Positions 12,201 to 24,700 of a DNA stretch of 64,000 nucleotides are shown here, one piece after another. The position numbers were made by a program, and so were the translations under genes. Position 1 is the stretch's first letter; each line of letters starts with the position of its first letter. The notes beneath the pieces are model-generated. The model made no database searches, had not been told where the DNA came from, and saw only the letters and a list, made by a program, of their open reading frames with translations. Source of the stretch: Liolophura sinensis (lineage: Eukaryota; Mollusca; Polyplacophora; Chitonida; Chitonidae); assembly GCF_032854445.1 (NCBI RefSeq), contig NC_088302.1:35096191-35160190 (forward strand). Reading direction: 5' to 3'.

Positions 12201-15200
12201 TTTCAGAATTAAACCAATTACACATTTTGAACACAGGATTTATCCAGTCACACACTAAACAGCTACCAGCCAGTCCATCACTCACTATTTTTGAGGGCAG
12301 CAACTAAAGCCAGGAGACAGGCATCAGAGATGTTTCCATCATAATCTAGGCACAGCATGTCACAGTACAGTACCCAAACCAGCTGGAAAAAAATATACAT
12401 GAGTGTTCAGTTTTATTTATTTACCTATTTGATTGGTGCTTTATGCCATACTCCTGAATTTTTTATTTTTTCGACAGCAATTTATGAATTTTATTCATTT
12501 AACTGATGTGATCAGTGTTTAACGATGTAATCCTAAGTATTTCAAGCATTCAATCACAGTCAGTTTTACGGCAGGGAACCGCAGTGCCCTTGGGTAAACC
12601 ACTGCCCTTTGCTAAATACCTGACACACCTCCTAAACCATGAAGCTGTATTTATAATTAAGCCCACACAAAATATAGTTTTGCTTAATGGGCAGAATGAC
12701 TCTTTTTTTTTTCCCCCAGCGGCCCAGTATAAATATAAAACTCACAAATCATCTATTTCATGGTCGTTGTCATATGACTGAAAAATTGTTGAGTACGACG
12801 TTAAACCCCAAGCACTCACACACTCTATTTCATGGGAAATGTGGTCAAGCAATTTTTCTTCTTAAATTCAGGTTTACTTGAAAAAAAAAAGACAGGAAAA
12901 CCATAAAAAATATCTGTCAGACAAACTAAAGAGGCAGATTTTAAATTTTATTCCAGTTTTGCATTTTTCAGTGTCAGCTCGCCCATAAAACCCACAATAA
13001 AATTGGTTTTGGATAATGTCAAAATAAGAAGAATGACAAATATTTATTTATCTCATACAAAGATGTGAATTAAAAAGTTTGCTTGATGTGACGTCAAGGT
13101 TTAATGTGTACAACAAACTTTTTTTGTAATTATTTCCTTTTTTTTTTTTTTTTTAATGTTGATTAACTCCATGCCCAGGAATGCTTCATTTATACAATGG
13201 CGTTCAGTTTGATCGGTGAAGAAAACCCATTTGTACTGAGAATCAATCGGAGATTTCTGGCCACACACATGTATGTACATTTATACAATGGCACTGAACA
13301 AAACCAGTTTGTATTAAGTCAACTGGAGATTTCCTGCCACACCCATGTCTGTACATATCTACAGAAAAAAAACACTAGAGGGGGGTGGGGATGACCAAGA
13401 GGGTAATGTTCTCTTTTTTGGGGGGGGGGGGGGGACAAATGCCCTACATTTTCAACAAGAGTCTTCATGGCAGCAGCTATGTTTTCAGATGGTTGTTTGA
13501 GTGGGCCACATTACACAGCTGCTCTTTGTAGTACATGCCACACTTATCTTATTGCATATACAACTGTTCACAATCTGTAGTCCATCCACCATTCTGACAG
13601 TATTGATCCAGTGCAGAGTGCTGTGCACGTTTTGTCCCATTCACAGAAAAACAAACACTTACCAAACACATGTGTGTATGTGTCCAGGTTGAGCTTACAA
13701 GATGTTTCCACACAACTGAACGATGATTGATTTGACATCTATAAGAAATGTTTACTATTCTTTGTTTAAATCAACTTAGTGTCCTGTATTACATACACAT
13801 TGATCATATGACAAATGTCAAATGTCTCAAAATGGCAGTATGAGATTTACAGCCACAGAATCCTGTGTATGTACTCTAAAGGACCTCAAACTTGGCCCGT
13901 AAAAGTGCTTTTTTAGAGGTAAATAAAGGTCACAACATATTATTTTTGGTGATGAAGCTTAGAATTTTACAGTAGAATATCATCCAATGTTTCAAACAAA
14001 CCTCAAAAGACCTTTCTTAAAACTCTCAGAATCAGGAAACATGGGCAAGTTAGTCTGTCATGGATAAAATTTATGGTCCTTCAGGGTATGTATGGTTTTA
14101 CGCCATACCTAAAAAAATTTACATGTGGAAGGTCTTGCAGCAGCCTGCAGATGGTCATGGGCTTTTCCCAGCTCTACCCGGTTTTCTCCCTCCATAATGC
14201 AGGCTAGAGTCATATAAGTGAAATATTCTTGCGTATTATGATTGGCATAAAACACCAATCAAATAAATAAATATCTAAATAAAAAATTATCAGTCATATG
14301 ACATGAAAAGGAGTCATCATTAGGTGTGTGTGCATATAATGATCCATGCTACCACCACTAAAGCATCATGCCAAAGACACTAGACACGAAACCCCACCCA
14401 GTCACGATATACTGACACCGGGTCACCTAGTCCCATTTCATTGCTCTAACCTCTCAGTGATAAGTGCAAAGGCAGCAACAAGTAAAGCATTTGAAGTCAT
14501 TGGCATGACCCGATTCGGGTCTGATTCCAGTTCTCTCGGCCTTAAGGCAGCCACTCTACCAGCAGGGCACTGATGTGGGCCAAATTTGAAATGCAAAAAA
14601 ACCTGCATGGTAATGATGTGTTTTGATAATTATCATGACCCTAATTGACTTCCTCTTTCATTCACATTCACACAATGATTTTCACAAAAATTTCAACTTG
14701 AATCACAACAGCCTTACTTTCTTTTAATAGTACATATATCTGAAAGCCTGACCTTAATGGCCTGTCTTTGGGAGCCTCTATGGCTCAGTTTGTTAGCGCC
14801 CCAGCGCAGCGTAATGACCCGGGAGCCTCTCGCCAATGTTGAGATACAAGGACTCACCTTTCCCTCTGCAATGAGCAGGTCTTCTCTGTCAACACATTTT
14901 GAGCTAAAAAAAAAAAACAAAGCACGCTGTACAATCAATCAGGTGTAATTACAATTTATGTATTTATTTGATTGATGTTTTACGCCGTACTCAAGAATAT
15001 TTCACTTCTACGATGGCGGCCAGCATTATAGTGGGAGGAAACTGGGCAGAGCCCAGGGGCAACCCATGACCATTCGCAGGTTGCTGGCAGACGTTACTAC
15101 AACAACAAAAAATCTCAAATTTACAGAATATTATGATAAGAAAATATGAGAGTTCTAGATTCATTTTTTACAATATTTACTTTACTTACTTAACGATGAC

Positions 15201-18200
15201 ATCATTCACAAACTGACTCATGACCTGTGCCTGCTCAGAAGGTGGGCCTGGTCTGAATGTGGCAGCACACAGGGGGGACAACTCTACATTGGGAACTGAA
15301 ACAAGTGAAAGTAGGGTGTGGCATTGTTTGGTCTTAGTAATAATGCATAATACATTCTTTACCACAACAACACTTGGTGATTAGCATAATTATTATATTA
15401 AATTCCACAACAGCTTTGTCAATTTGATCACAAGGAAATGGTTTTAGAATTATTCCCAACATCAAGGAAAAATGTCGTTGAACAAATAAGGCAGAATCTG
15501 GAGGTCTGTTTATTTATTTATTTGATTAATGTTTTATGCTGAACTTAAGAATATTTCACAGCGGCCAATGTTATGGTGGGAGGAAACCGAGCAGAGCCCA
15601 GGGGAAACCCACATACATCCGCATGTTGCTGGCAGATCTTCCAACGTACGCCCACTGGAGATTTAAGATTAAAATCACAACATTTACCTATGAATCCCAA
15701 CTTTGGTTCCTCAGCTTTGGGATTGGTAAGCTCCTGAAAGACAAGTCAAAATAACTTTCACGTACAAGCCAAAACTTACAAAATTGTGCAAAACTTTTAA
15801 CATTTCAAGGGCATTCAAAGTTTGTTGTTTTATCTTTTGGCTTACCTAAATCACAAAGAGAAAAAGATATTATCTTTCACAAAAATATTATCATAATGTT
15901 TTTGTGTTACACTCGCTGCTGAATTCTAATTTTAAATAGACTAGAAAATAAAGACTGTTGTACTTTTGCAGCAAAAAGCTGTGGCTCATACCCCAATTAT
16001 CAAAATTGGGCTCATATGCCAACATCAACTTTACCACAATTTTTAACACCTCTTATACATCCTGTATTTCCTGTTTCAGCTACCTAGAAGTGAGCGTGTC
16101 AACCTGCAGACGGCCGTGGGTTTTGACCAGGCTATGTCCGGTTTCCTACCAACATAAACCGTCATCGTGAGTGAACATGTGTAACTTACCGCCTTCACTC
16201 CGCATAGGACTGTTGTGTTTCCTAGCTTCACCAGAGCTGAACCCTCTGCCGTTCCAATGGAACCTTCAACATTAGGACATGCAACATAATATAGAAATAT
16301 GTTGCCCTCTCATGATTTATTCACTTGGTAGTGTTTTATGCTGTACTCAAGAGGTATTTCACTTAGAGTATGACAGCGGCCGGCACTATGGTGGGAGGAA
16401 ATCGAGAAGAGCTGGGGAGAAACCCTCGACCATCCACAGCTTGCTGGCAGACGAACCAATTTTGCATACACACTACTAGTAACATTCGATCACCATGGCA
16501 ACATAATACCTACAACACCAGGTGCCACAGTAGATCATGCCATACACGTAAATCTTTGTATACTTTGCAAAATGGACAAACAGTGCAAGATGGAACACTT
16601 CTGTTTCTTTACATCACAAATGAAGGTTTGGGTGAGACTAAGTGAGGGTTTTTGGATACTAACACAGTAAGAAGACATAATTTTACACACGGTAGGTTGG
16701 TGAGGGGCACCCATGAACTGACACGTTAAAGATTTGCAGAAAAGACACTAGCAATTAGTGTAAAACCATGTCCTCAGTCAGCTTTGCCTGCACCAATGTT
16801 AACCCATCAGGCTCTGAATTGCTGATTTGACTTATTGAAATCAAAATCTGTATCTTTTTCCTCTTTACAAGAGAAATTCTGTATCATGTAAACCAAGAAA
16901 TTTCTCTCTCTGATGATTAAAAGAAACCAGTCAGAAACAAAAAACAACAACTATAAACAAATGACGGAATTGTTTTACTTACCCACATTAAGAATGGTGT
17001 GTCTGACTTCACCCAACTCTCGTCCATCCGGCCGAACATCTTTTCTCCTGCAAAAAAAGGAACATAGAAATCTCTATTGAGATGTTAATCATGTAATTTA
17101 GTTTAGTTTGAATCTTTGGAAGCTGAATCTTTAGTAACTTCAATTTTTCCAATTTTTGGCCTGCTATTTTAAGCCAACATACATGTAGCAGGAATATTCA
17201 GTTTCTTTTTTCTCACACGGTTAGACCTTTTAATGAACAACATGCTCATATCTTTACCTTTTCAAAAAGCTTTGAAAGAAAAGTAATAGTGCTTTAAGCA
17301 CAACCAATTAGAAATTCTACAACCAGAAACTAAGCAATGTTGAGTAGTTTTCAATTTTTATTTAAAGTGAACATATACTCTGCCACTACATACACAGAGA
17401 AAAAATAATATAGGACACAGTTATCATAGAAAAGTATGTAAAAAATTCTATAAAGTTTTTGAAAGTCGAGAAGATGAAGTTTAGCATTGGGGACATGACA
17501 CTGACGAACAATTCACTCTGAGAAGCCATATCTAGAAGCCCTGATGGACCTGGCCAATCACTAGCGTGAAAGCGTCACAAATAATTGGCTGTCCAACGTC
17601 AAAAATCCTATAAGTTCTCGATTGTCAGCAGGTGTGGATAATGGATAGCTGGAGGAAACCATCTCAGGAGAATGGTCGCAGAAGTCAGTGAAGAAAATAA
17701 TAGTGACTTTGTATTATTTTTTCAGATTTATAATGAAAATATCTTCCCAAAATCTGAATGAAACAGTCTGTTATCAATGAGAAAGTCCTGCTATGTTCGG
17801 ATGAATTCCCTGAAGTCGGTACAGCAAGCTAGCCAAATGCTTACACCCATGCAGGATGAGCAAGACCACTAAAACATGACACTTGTGTCCACGAACATCT
17901 CCCTAAACGAGCGCAAAACTAAAAGAAAAAACACCGGCCCTTTGAACAGAGAACAGAGCTGATACTCTTTGGTTGGGTATACGCGTTTTTGTTCGTATTT
18001 TCTCATTGTCACATTGTTTATACCAAATGGTACGGGAGAGCTCCTAGGTTTTACAATGTCACTCTAGATAGCTATAAGATGGCAAAATGGCGTGACCAAA
18101 TGAGTGGGGATGTACTGATGACTGCTTGCTCTTTATTTTGTTAATACGTGGTGGAGAATTTTAAAAATATTTTTAGAACATTTCTGGAATACTACTTTTG

Positions 18201-20772
18201 TTAAGTACTTCAGCTCTAGTGGCTGACTTTATGTTCTCTTTATGTAAATAACCAGCAGCACCAGGTACATCAAGCACTCAAGAATATTTCACTTATACGA
18301 CAACTCCCAGCATTACGGTGGAAGGAAAACCGGGCAGAACCTGGAGGAAACCCATGACCATCCGCAGGTTGCTTAAAACTTTCAGATCATTCAAGATATT
18401 TGTAAAATAAACTCTGATCCATATATGAGCAGATGAACTCACCAAAAACTTTCTGTAATATTCAAGTGGCTGTGCAGTTCTGAAAAAAGAAATCAACAAA
18501 ACAGTGAAACAGGATTTTGATTACAATTGATAAGTTGGAGTAATTTGATTGATTGTTTGACTGATTGATTATTTAACACCATACTCAAGACTTTTTCATT
18601 AAAACTTATACAATACAATTCACTTTTGCAGATGGAGGTAAATTGATAAGATAATGTAGTGACTCCAGCAGGCTTACAAATTAGAGAACCAATTTATTTA
18701 CTCCGACTGTTGTGACAGAGGTCAGTTTCATCAGTTGGTTGCTTTCATCGGTTTTACAGGGTCTTAACATCACTTCTAACATCATCTCGGTCCTATCCAT
18801 GACCCCTTATAGAAGGCTAGATCCAATGTGCTGCCTCACTGGAAAACCATGCCAAAGACACAAGACACAACGTCTGGCATATTTCTATCATGTCGCCTGC
18901 CTTGATAAACTATGCTGAAGACTTAACTCAGCTGGACACTCTGTTGTTGGATTACATGCTTTGACAACTTAGAAACCAAAGATAATCTCAAAATCAATCT
19001 TCGGTTATCTGAAAGCCCCACAACTTCCGAGGTCTAGGCAGCTCCTTTGGCTGGGATGCTAGATTCGCTGCCTTAAGACCACAAAACTATATATGGCATA
19101 CTGCCAAAAGGGATCTAGGTGCGGGATTGGCTTTGCACACATTACCACGTGAGATCTGTAATACTGGAGCATAGACTGTGAACGAGAATTTCTGACTCAT
19201 GTGGTATGCCTGGCTGAGAAAAGCCAATAGTTCAGCTATAAACTTCAAATAACAGTGAAGAATGGTGTAAACCTTTTCTCAGTGGTGCAAAAGTTTTTTC
19301 CGCAGTGTAAACCTTTCCACCACAGAGAAAAGCTTTCTCCATAGCATTAACTTTTCCTCAACGGTGGAAAGGTTTTTTCTGTGGTCTAAAGCTTGGAAAA
19401 AAAGCCATGGAAACCCACATGAGATATTCACCACCTTTCATTTGACGAACATACACTTCCTGGGATGCCTGGGATTCATAATGATAATTAAACACTGTAA
19501 CTGAGTACAATATGTTACAAATTTCAAAATGGCTCTAAGGAGCTACCATAGAGAGGCCTGTTTATCACACCATCCTCCCATACTTTTAATTACTAAAAAC
19601 TGCCTAGAACTCATCTTCGGCTATCTGTCAGGCCAGAGCTTCTAGGGCCTAGAGCTAGGATAGTAGTTTTTCTACCCCTGGTTATGTCTCTTTACAGCCC
19701 TAGGCTATGTTTAGACTGATCTGGAATGAATGAATGAATGAATGCTTGGGGTTTAACATCATACTTAACAATTTTTCAGTCAATAGGGGTGTGTAATATA
19801 CTGTGTCTTCTTATACCAAGGTGAGTGCTGCCACCACTGAAATATCATTCCAGATATGACACCCGCCCAGTCACATTTTACTGACACCTGATCAACCAGT
19901 CCTGTTTCCTTGCTCTAACCTCTCAATACTGAGCCGCTAGGCGAGGCAGCAACAGGTACCATTTTTAAAGTCTTTGGTATTCCCGGGTCTGTCGACTTCG
20001 AGTGAGTGAGTGAGTGAGTGAGTGAGTGCTTGGGATTTAACGTCGTACTCAACAATTTTTCAGTCATACGACGACGAAGGAATCCTTAGGGTGCATGTAC
20101 ATGTAATGTGCCTTCTTGTTGCAGGACGGATTTCCACCATTCTTTTATTTAGTGCTGCTTCACTGAGACGACTTACCGAAGGCAAGTAAGCCGCCCCACC
20201 CGAGCCATTATACTGATACGGGTCAACCAGTCGTTGCACTATCCCCTTTCATGCTGAACGCTAAGCGAGGAAGTTACAACTTCCTCTTTTAAAGTCTTAG
20301 GTGTGACTCGATCAAGGATTGATCCTGGATCTACCAGTCCCGAAGCACCTGTCGACTTCGAGGCAGACGTTCTAACCATTAGGCCACCGAAGCGCGGTCC
20401 AGGACATATGTGGTCAAAAGATCACCAACCAAATTTTCGTAATCACTCTGGCTTATAGCTTTTTCGCCGTAGAAATGTATTTACTAAGTTTTGCAGGTTT
20501 GGGTATAGCTGGCCCAGCATAACATGTTTACACTAAATTCGCCTCTATAAATCTATGTCAAGCATTATTTCTGGTCCAGATTTCGCGACCTCGCAGACTG
20601 TTTAAACAGCAATTCAAAAAAAAAACACAGAAAGTCCCTGTGATGAACAATCATATGGTACGCGTCAAAAACAAGTGCCATGTTGATGACAGTTAAATAA
20701 ATAGCAGAAAAGACAACAAAAACAGTGGTTTAATTTCACTGCACGTATACTCACTTGAACTGGTCCGCCAAT
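9261..20772 (-). CDS. EXOSC8: Exosome complex component RRP43 (EXOSC8), 11 exons
   Basis: RNase-PH-fold subunit of the hexameric ring of the nuclear and cytoplasmic RNA exosome. Exons on the minus strand: 20772-20755, 18479-18443, 17047-16983, 16263-16190, 15733-15688, 15295-15190, 14903-14858, 12382-12286, 11818-11698, 10470-10367, 9373-9261; all junctions are AG/GT and phases agree from exon 4 on. Diagnostic stretches are [68 protein letters not shown] and [11 protein letters not shown], ending EDTVTSVKR. Order and spacing match human EXOSC8 as I recall it. Two lesions: the expected initiator reads ATTGGCG instead of ATGGCG (20772-20766), and exon 3 has AAAA where AAA restores frame (17042-17045). 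Both are one-base excesses; the rest is intact. I favour sequence error over a pseudogene. Confidence 0.9.
10884..10947 (+). mobile_element. SINE family A tail fragment
   Basis: TCGTATAAGTGAAATATCC, then TTGAGCACAGTGTGAAACACC and the CAATCAAATAAATAAATAAA tail, in the EXOSC8 intron between 10471 and 11697. Confidence 0.8.
12412..12460 (-). mobile_element. SINE family A tail fragment
   Basis: TTTATTTATTTACCTATTTG then ATTGGTGCTTTATGCCATAC, the complement of the family-A 3' end. Confidence 0.65.
12768..12832 (+). mobile_element. SINE family B 3' fragment
   Basis: Contains CATATGACTGAAAAATTGTT and GAGTACGACGTTAAACCCCA then AGCACTCACACAC, the complement of the family-B 3' end seen at 20001 and 46934. 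Confidence 0.7.
13420..13434. repeat. Poly-G tract
   Basis: Fifteen consecutive G after TTTTTT, in an EXOSC8 intron. Similar shorter tracts occur near 20977 and 60461-60473. Such runs are prone to sequencing length error. Confidence 0.9.
14121..14274 (+). mobile_element. SINE family A, body and tail
   Basis: Body begins ACATGTGGAAGGTCTTGCAG, passes through CCTCCATAATGCAGGC and ATATAAGTGAAATATTCTTG, and ends AACACCAATCAAATAAATAA. It sits in an EXOSC8 intron. Confidence 0.8.
14345..14580 (-). mobile_element. Old SINE family B-like copy with tRNA-like head
   Basis: Matches the interior of the family-B copy at 19727-20000 (CACCACTAAAGCATCATGCC, TACTGACACCGGGTCACC, TTGCTCTAACCTCTCAGTGA). At its right edge the minus strand reads a tRNA-like CTGGTAGAGTGGCTGCC, the expected Pol III head. 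Confidence 0.55.
14770..14842 (+). mobile_element. SINE family A head-only fragment beside an EXOSC8 splice donor
   Basis: GGGAGCCTCTATGGCTCAG then TTAGCGCCCCAGCGCAGCG and TAATGACCCGGGAGCCTCTC is the family-A tRNA-like head. The body is missing, and the fragment ends about 15 bp from the 5' splice site at 14857. Confidence 0.75.
14960..15094 (-). mobile_element. SINE family A
   Basis: Starts at the complement of the tail (TATTTATTTGATTGATG, TTTTACGCCGTACTCAAG), has GGCGGCCAGCATTATAGTGG and ends at CGCAGGTTGCTGGCAGACG. The head is missing. Confidence 0.85.
15510..15652 (-). mobile_element. SINE family A
   Basis: TTTATTTATTTATTTGATTA tail complement, AATGTTATGGTGGGAGGAAA body, ends GGCAGATCTTCCAACGTACG. 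It lies 36 bp beyond the end of EXOSC8 exon 15733-15688. Confidence 0.85.
16097..16172 (+). mobile_element. SINE family A body fragment
   Basis: CAACCTGCAGACGGCCGTGG, then GGTTTCCTACCAACATAAAC matches the family-A body. It ends 18 bp before EXOSC8 exon 16263-16190. Confidence 0.55.
16315..16455 (-). mobile_element. SINE family A
   Basis: Complement of tail and 3' block (TTTATTCACTTGGTAGTG, TACTCAAGAGGTATTTCAC), the body GGCACTATGGTGGGAGGAAA, ending at GCTTGCTGGCAGACG. Confidence 0.8.
18271..18374 (-). mobile_element. SINE family A partial copy
   Basis: AGCACTCAAGAATATTTCAC, CCAGCATTACGGTGGAAGG and CCATGACCATCCGCAGGTTG. No tail beyond the ACTCAAG block. Confidence 0.75.
19255..19400. repeat. 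Interspersed direct and inverted ~28-bp motif
   Basis: Variants of GTGTAAACCTTTCC recur at about 19266, 19302 and 19345, and the complement GGTGGAAAGGTTTTTTC is at about 19363. The stretch can fold as an imperfect hairpin (AACCTTTCCACCAC against GTGGAAAGGTT). No known element recognised. Confidence 0.5.
19727..20000 (-). mobile_element. SINE family B, older copy
   Basis: GAATGAATGAATGCTTGGGG tail complement, AACATCATACTTAACAATTT, then the shared interior (CCCAGTCACATTTTACTGAC). It stops at GTCTGTCGACTTCG, exactly where the copy at 20001 begins, so its tRNA-like head is missing. Confidence 0.8.
20001..20398 (-). mobile_element. SINE family B, full-length copy
   Basis: On the minus strand it starts with a tRNA-like head whose complement reads CTAACCATTAGGCCACCGAA near 20375-20394. 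It continues through a ~300-bp body and ends in a (CTCA)n tail, seen on the + strand as AGTGAGTGAGTGAGTGAGTG at 20001. The 3' core is TTTAACGTCGTACTCAACAA with TTTTTCAGTCATACGACGAC. It lies in EXOSC8 intron 1. Confidence 0.85.
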
Positions 20773-21717
20773 AGCGGTGGGTCTACTTAAATTTCTACGG
20801 AAGCGGACAACGGAGTTAATATCCTTCATTCATGCTGAGATTAAGAGACGTCTGTCTTAATCCCAGATTCATGAGCACTTTTTTAGAACAAAGATGGTCG
20901 AATGGTGATGGAAATAATGTAGTTCTTTACTTTCTACCTTTGTACATCTCCATTCATCAATCTGAATCATGCATGTGGGGGGGGGGGATGCAATTTGACA
21001 CCATACAATGTCTTCAACTTCAACACCGTCAGATTTGTGATGTGTTTGTTTTCACTTTCAAAAATGTTGTTATAAATACAGCAGTATGCATATAGAATTA
21101 ACAGAAACATATATTTTTCCTTATTTATTTAAAACAATGAAGTACACAAAGCCATCTGAAAAATATGCTTCACATAAAATCAATCAGCTGACTACAAACA
21201 GCTTGTTCACCAGCTAGTGCGCGGACTGTTGGTCAAGCAGGCGCCTGGATTAGCTGACAGCATGGAAGAGAGAGTGGGTGAGTGAGAGAGAGATTGAGTG
21301 CTTGAGGTTGAACGTCGTACTGAACAATTTTTCAGTTTTAATCCACTTTCTAAATGACATCTATACCTATCTAATTTTTCAGTCATATGACGACGAAGGA
21401 AACCAGTCGTTGCACTACTATCCCGCTTCATGCTGATCCCAGCATGGAAGAAGAATAGAATCTGTTCTACCTCCATGCTGACAGTAAACAAACCCACGTG
21501 GATGCCACATGGCGAGCAGTGAAGTCACCACACGGAAGTGTAAACGGGCTTCTCATTGGATTACTCTCTTTGACTGACCAACCGGAGCTCGCTTTACATC
21601 AACGGGCACCTGGAGAGAGCATCCGGCGGACATTCTGCAAGTTGATGCAAAGACTGATGAAAGTTAAATGATTCTAGTGTATTTAGTCGACGTTGTTTAG
21701 ATGGATTTGTGTTTTTC
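20773..21717. promoter_or_regulatory. Presumed bidirectional promoter of EXOSC8 and ALG5
   Basis: The divergent genes EXOSC8 (minus) and ALG5 (plus) have start regions about 0.95 kb apart with no other gene between, so their promoters must lie here. The spacer holds a G-tract near 20977 and a family-B SINE piece at 21278-21440. No TATA box could be assigned to either start, and transcription start sites are unknown. Confidence 0.6.
21278..21440 (-). mobile_element. Rearranged SINE family B fragment in the shared promoter region
   Basis: GTGAGTGAGAGAGAGATTGA tail complement, then GAACGTCGTACTGAACAATT; TTTTTCAGTCATATGACGAC occurs after an internal spacer, followed by AAACCAGTCGTTGCACTACT. The 3' core is thus interrupted and the head is absent. 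Confidence 0.65.
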
Positions 21718-24700
21718 ATGTTACTGGGATGGCTCCTGGCCTTCATTGTTATAGTAGCTGTCATTGTAAGTATACTTGAGTGTTGTATCTTAAAACACCG
21801 ATTGTTCACAGACAGCCTTTCGCTTGCACTCGCACCATCAAGCACAGTTTTAGTTGCGGCTGCATGCTGAAGCACAGCTTGAGAATTTTAACTTGAGGGT
21901 GTTGTCATGTGGTAAAGTGACGTTAATTCATTGAAGAAGAAGCTTTTGACAAGGAACACAGTTATCTCATTGACTAACAATATGGTTACCCTAGTCTTTA
22001 CAACTGCCTTCAAATTCAATTCATTATGCTCTTACATACCGGCACATTATTCTAACTGAATTATTCAATACCTGTACTGAATTATTGCAGATATTTTCAG
22101 GTGCAATGTACAGTGCATTCTGGTTAGGAATATGCCCTGAGGCTGAAGTACACTTCAGATGTATGTTATTCTGTACATATGTTAACTTACAATGAATTTG
22201 TCATTGAAATTATTCAGAATGAAACGATAACATACTGGTTTCGTGTGACTCTCCTTACACACTGTTCAGTGTTCAGAAAAACTTGATGATGATATCTTGT
22301 TTTCTTACTGGTTTGATTATTTTTTCATTTCATCTCTTTTTTTTCTTTTCTTTTTGTTGGACTAGAAACAGGCGTTCAAAGTGTGTTTGAATCCTGATTA
22401 TGAGCTTAGATTTTGCTTAAGCTAGCGTCTGTAAGAGTTTGAAGTATCACCTAAGTTTACTGATCTGTCATTTACCATAGGTTTCTCTTGTTTGCTCCAT
22501 CTGATAGTCACCATCCAATTGGAAATCCTTGAGTAGGCCTATTATGTTCACTTAAACCTAGGTTAGATACTGCCGGTTTTTTGCCTGGGTCATCCTGGGG
22601 ATGTTTAATGCTTTATGTTGGTGATAATATTCTTGAGGGTCTACCAGCAAACTGCAGATGGTTGTTGGTTTCCCCTTGGTTCTGCACTTTTTCCTCCCAT
22701 CATAGGCTGGGCCGTTGTTGTATCAGTGAAATATTCTTGAGTACGTCATATAAAACAGCTATCAAATCAATACATATATAAGTATTATTGAGTATAGTGC
22801 AAAGCATGGTCATCACTCAAACCTACCGAATGTATAGAATGTCTGATTTGAGTCTTTGTTTTATTTCAGGGCCTAGTCTCATTATACATAACATCAGTAC
22901 CATTTCCAAACCTGTCTAGGGAGGGACAGCGAGAAGTATTTCCTTGACCCTAGCTAAAGACGAGGAGCCAGTCCAAATTCCCCAGTCTTCACGACCCTGC
23001 CAGTGTGGACCTCTCTGTTATTGTACCAGCCTACAATGAGGAGGAAAGATGTAAGCTCATTATAATAGATATGATCCTTATGTTGAGCCACAGGAGAACA
23101 AGACAGGGCCCACTATAGACTGGTGTGGAATCCTAGTATAATAGTACAGGTTTGGGCTTTACTAGTTTGGGTCCACAAACAAGGAGGCTATAATAACAAA
23201 TTATAGACAGATTTTTAGAGGCAAACAAATGTCATAATGTATTGTTTTTGGTGCTGAAATTTGCATTTTTTCCACTAGGATATTGTCCTACTTTCCAAAA
23301 TAATTGCTAATATTGTATGGAATTGCACTTTAAAGGTTTTATTGGATTAGTGAGTGTGTAATGCCCTGTATGTATCATCTCTAGCATCGATGAGAAACAT
23401 TTTAACCAATGGAATGTTCTAACATCTTCGATTCAAATGCAGATTTTTGGCTTAGATCAGACTTTGTAAGGCATAGTGTTTTTTTTTTTTTTGTTTTTTT
23501 TTTGGAACGTCTGTATTAGGGGTATGGGGCCTTAACCTATTTAACAACTGTGATCAGTACGGATTGAAAGGTGAACAGTATGATATGAAAGTATGCATGA
23601 CAACTTGCTTTGTAGATTTAAGGTTAATAACACACAATGTCTCATCCATCTCACCTAGCAGGTCATTTAACCTTCTGTTTACAGTACCAGTAATGCTGGA
23701 TGAGGCTGCAGACTATTTAGAGGGCAGACAGGTATGATTGTATCTATATACCACAGGTGTTTTAGACTCTCATTAAAACTATGTTCGTTGGGTGTAACAC
23801 GATCAAATAAAAAATGTTTTTACCAGAATTTAACCGAAGTTTTCACTTTCCAAAGCACACAATGACCTTAAAATGATACCTTTGATCCAAGCACTGATAT
23901 TTTTTCTGATAAGAAATTAATATGAACTTCACCGAAAATACGTTGTTCAAAAGTGACACTATAAGATCAGTTGAAAAAAGCTAACTTTATGTGAAATACA
24001 TTACAGAAATTTTTGTTTATTTATACATGGTGTTCTAATATTAATATGAGCTTTCTAGAGCAACTGGTCCCATCATCAGGTATAATACTCACCTTTTGTT
24101 TTTATTTCTCTCTAAATATGCATTTCATTAAAATTCCTCTTTTTTTCATTAGCCTCAGTGAAGAAAAAGTAATCCTTACTGACCAACTGACTGCCCCTGT
24201 TGTTTTCCAATATGGTTGAGTTACACCCAACAAAACATGTTTTAAGGATGGCCTTAGATGGCCGGAACCTAGAGTACACATGTACTTGTTATGATGCTTG
24301 TTTCATAAATAAAACATGCATTCAAGCATCTCTTGATAGCAGAATGAAATTAATGTATAAGAAAAATATTCTCTTTTTTTTTTTTTGATTCCACACACTG
24401 GTGAATTGAAATCTTTTTTGAACAATTTGTAATAATGATAGATGCGTACACTTGATTGATGTTTTCAGCAACAAAACCGTTCCTTCACGTATGAAGTCAT
24501 AGTTGTAGATGATGGCAGTAAAGACAAGACCTCATCAGTAAGTATGGCCTTGTTCTCTTAGTTTGTTAGTCAAGTTCTTTTTTTATATAATATGTTTAAC
24601 AGTTTCTTGACGTTAGAACAGGTAGTGTCCTGTTTAATGAAAAGAGAACAAAGCTGAATGTGTGTGAAGCACTTTGATTTTTTTTTAAACTGTCTTGTCT

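Noticed and set aside
13680-13745. Minus-strand AG/GT-bounded segment that could have been an EXOSC8 exon (ends THVF, GTAAGT donor)
   Set aside because: Exon 14903-14858 joins directly in phase to 12382-12286 and gives the expected RRP43 residues; inserting this segment breaks the frame and the homology.
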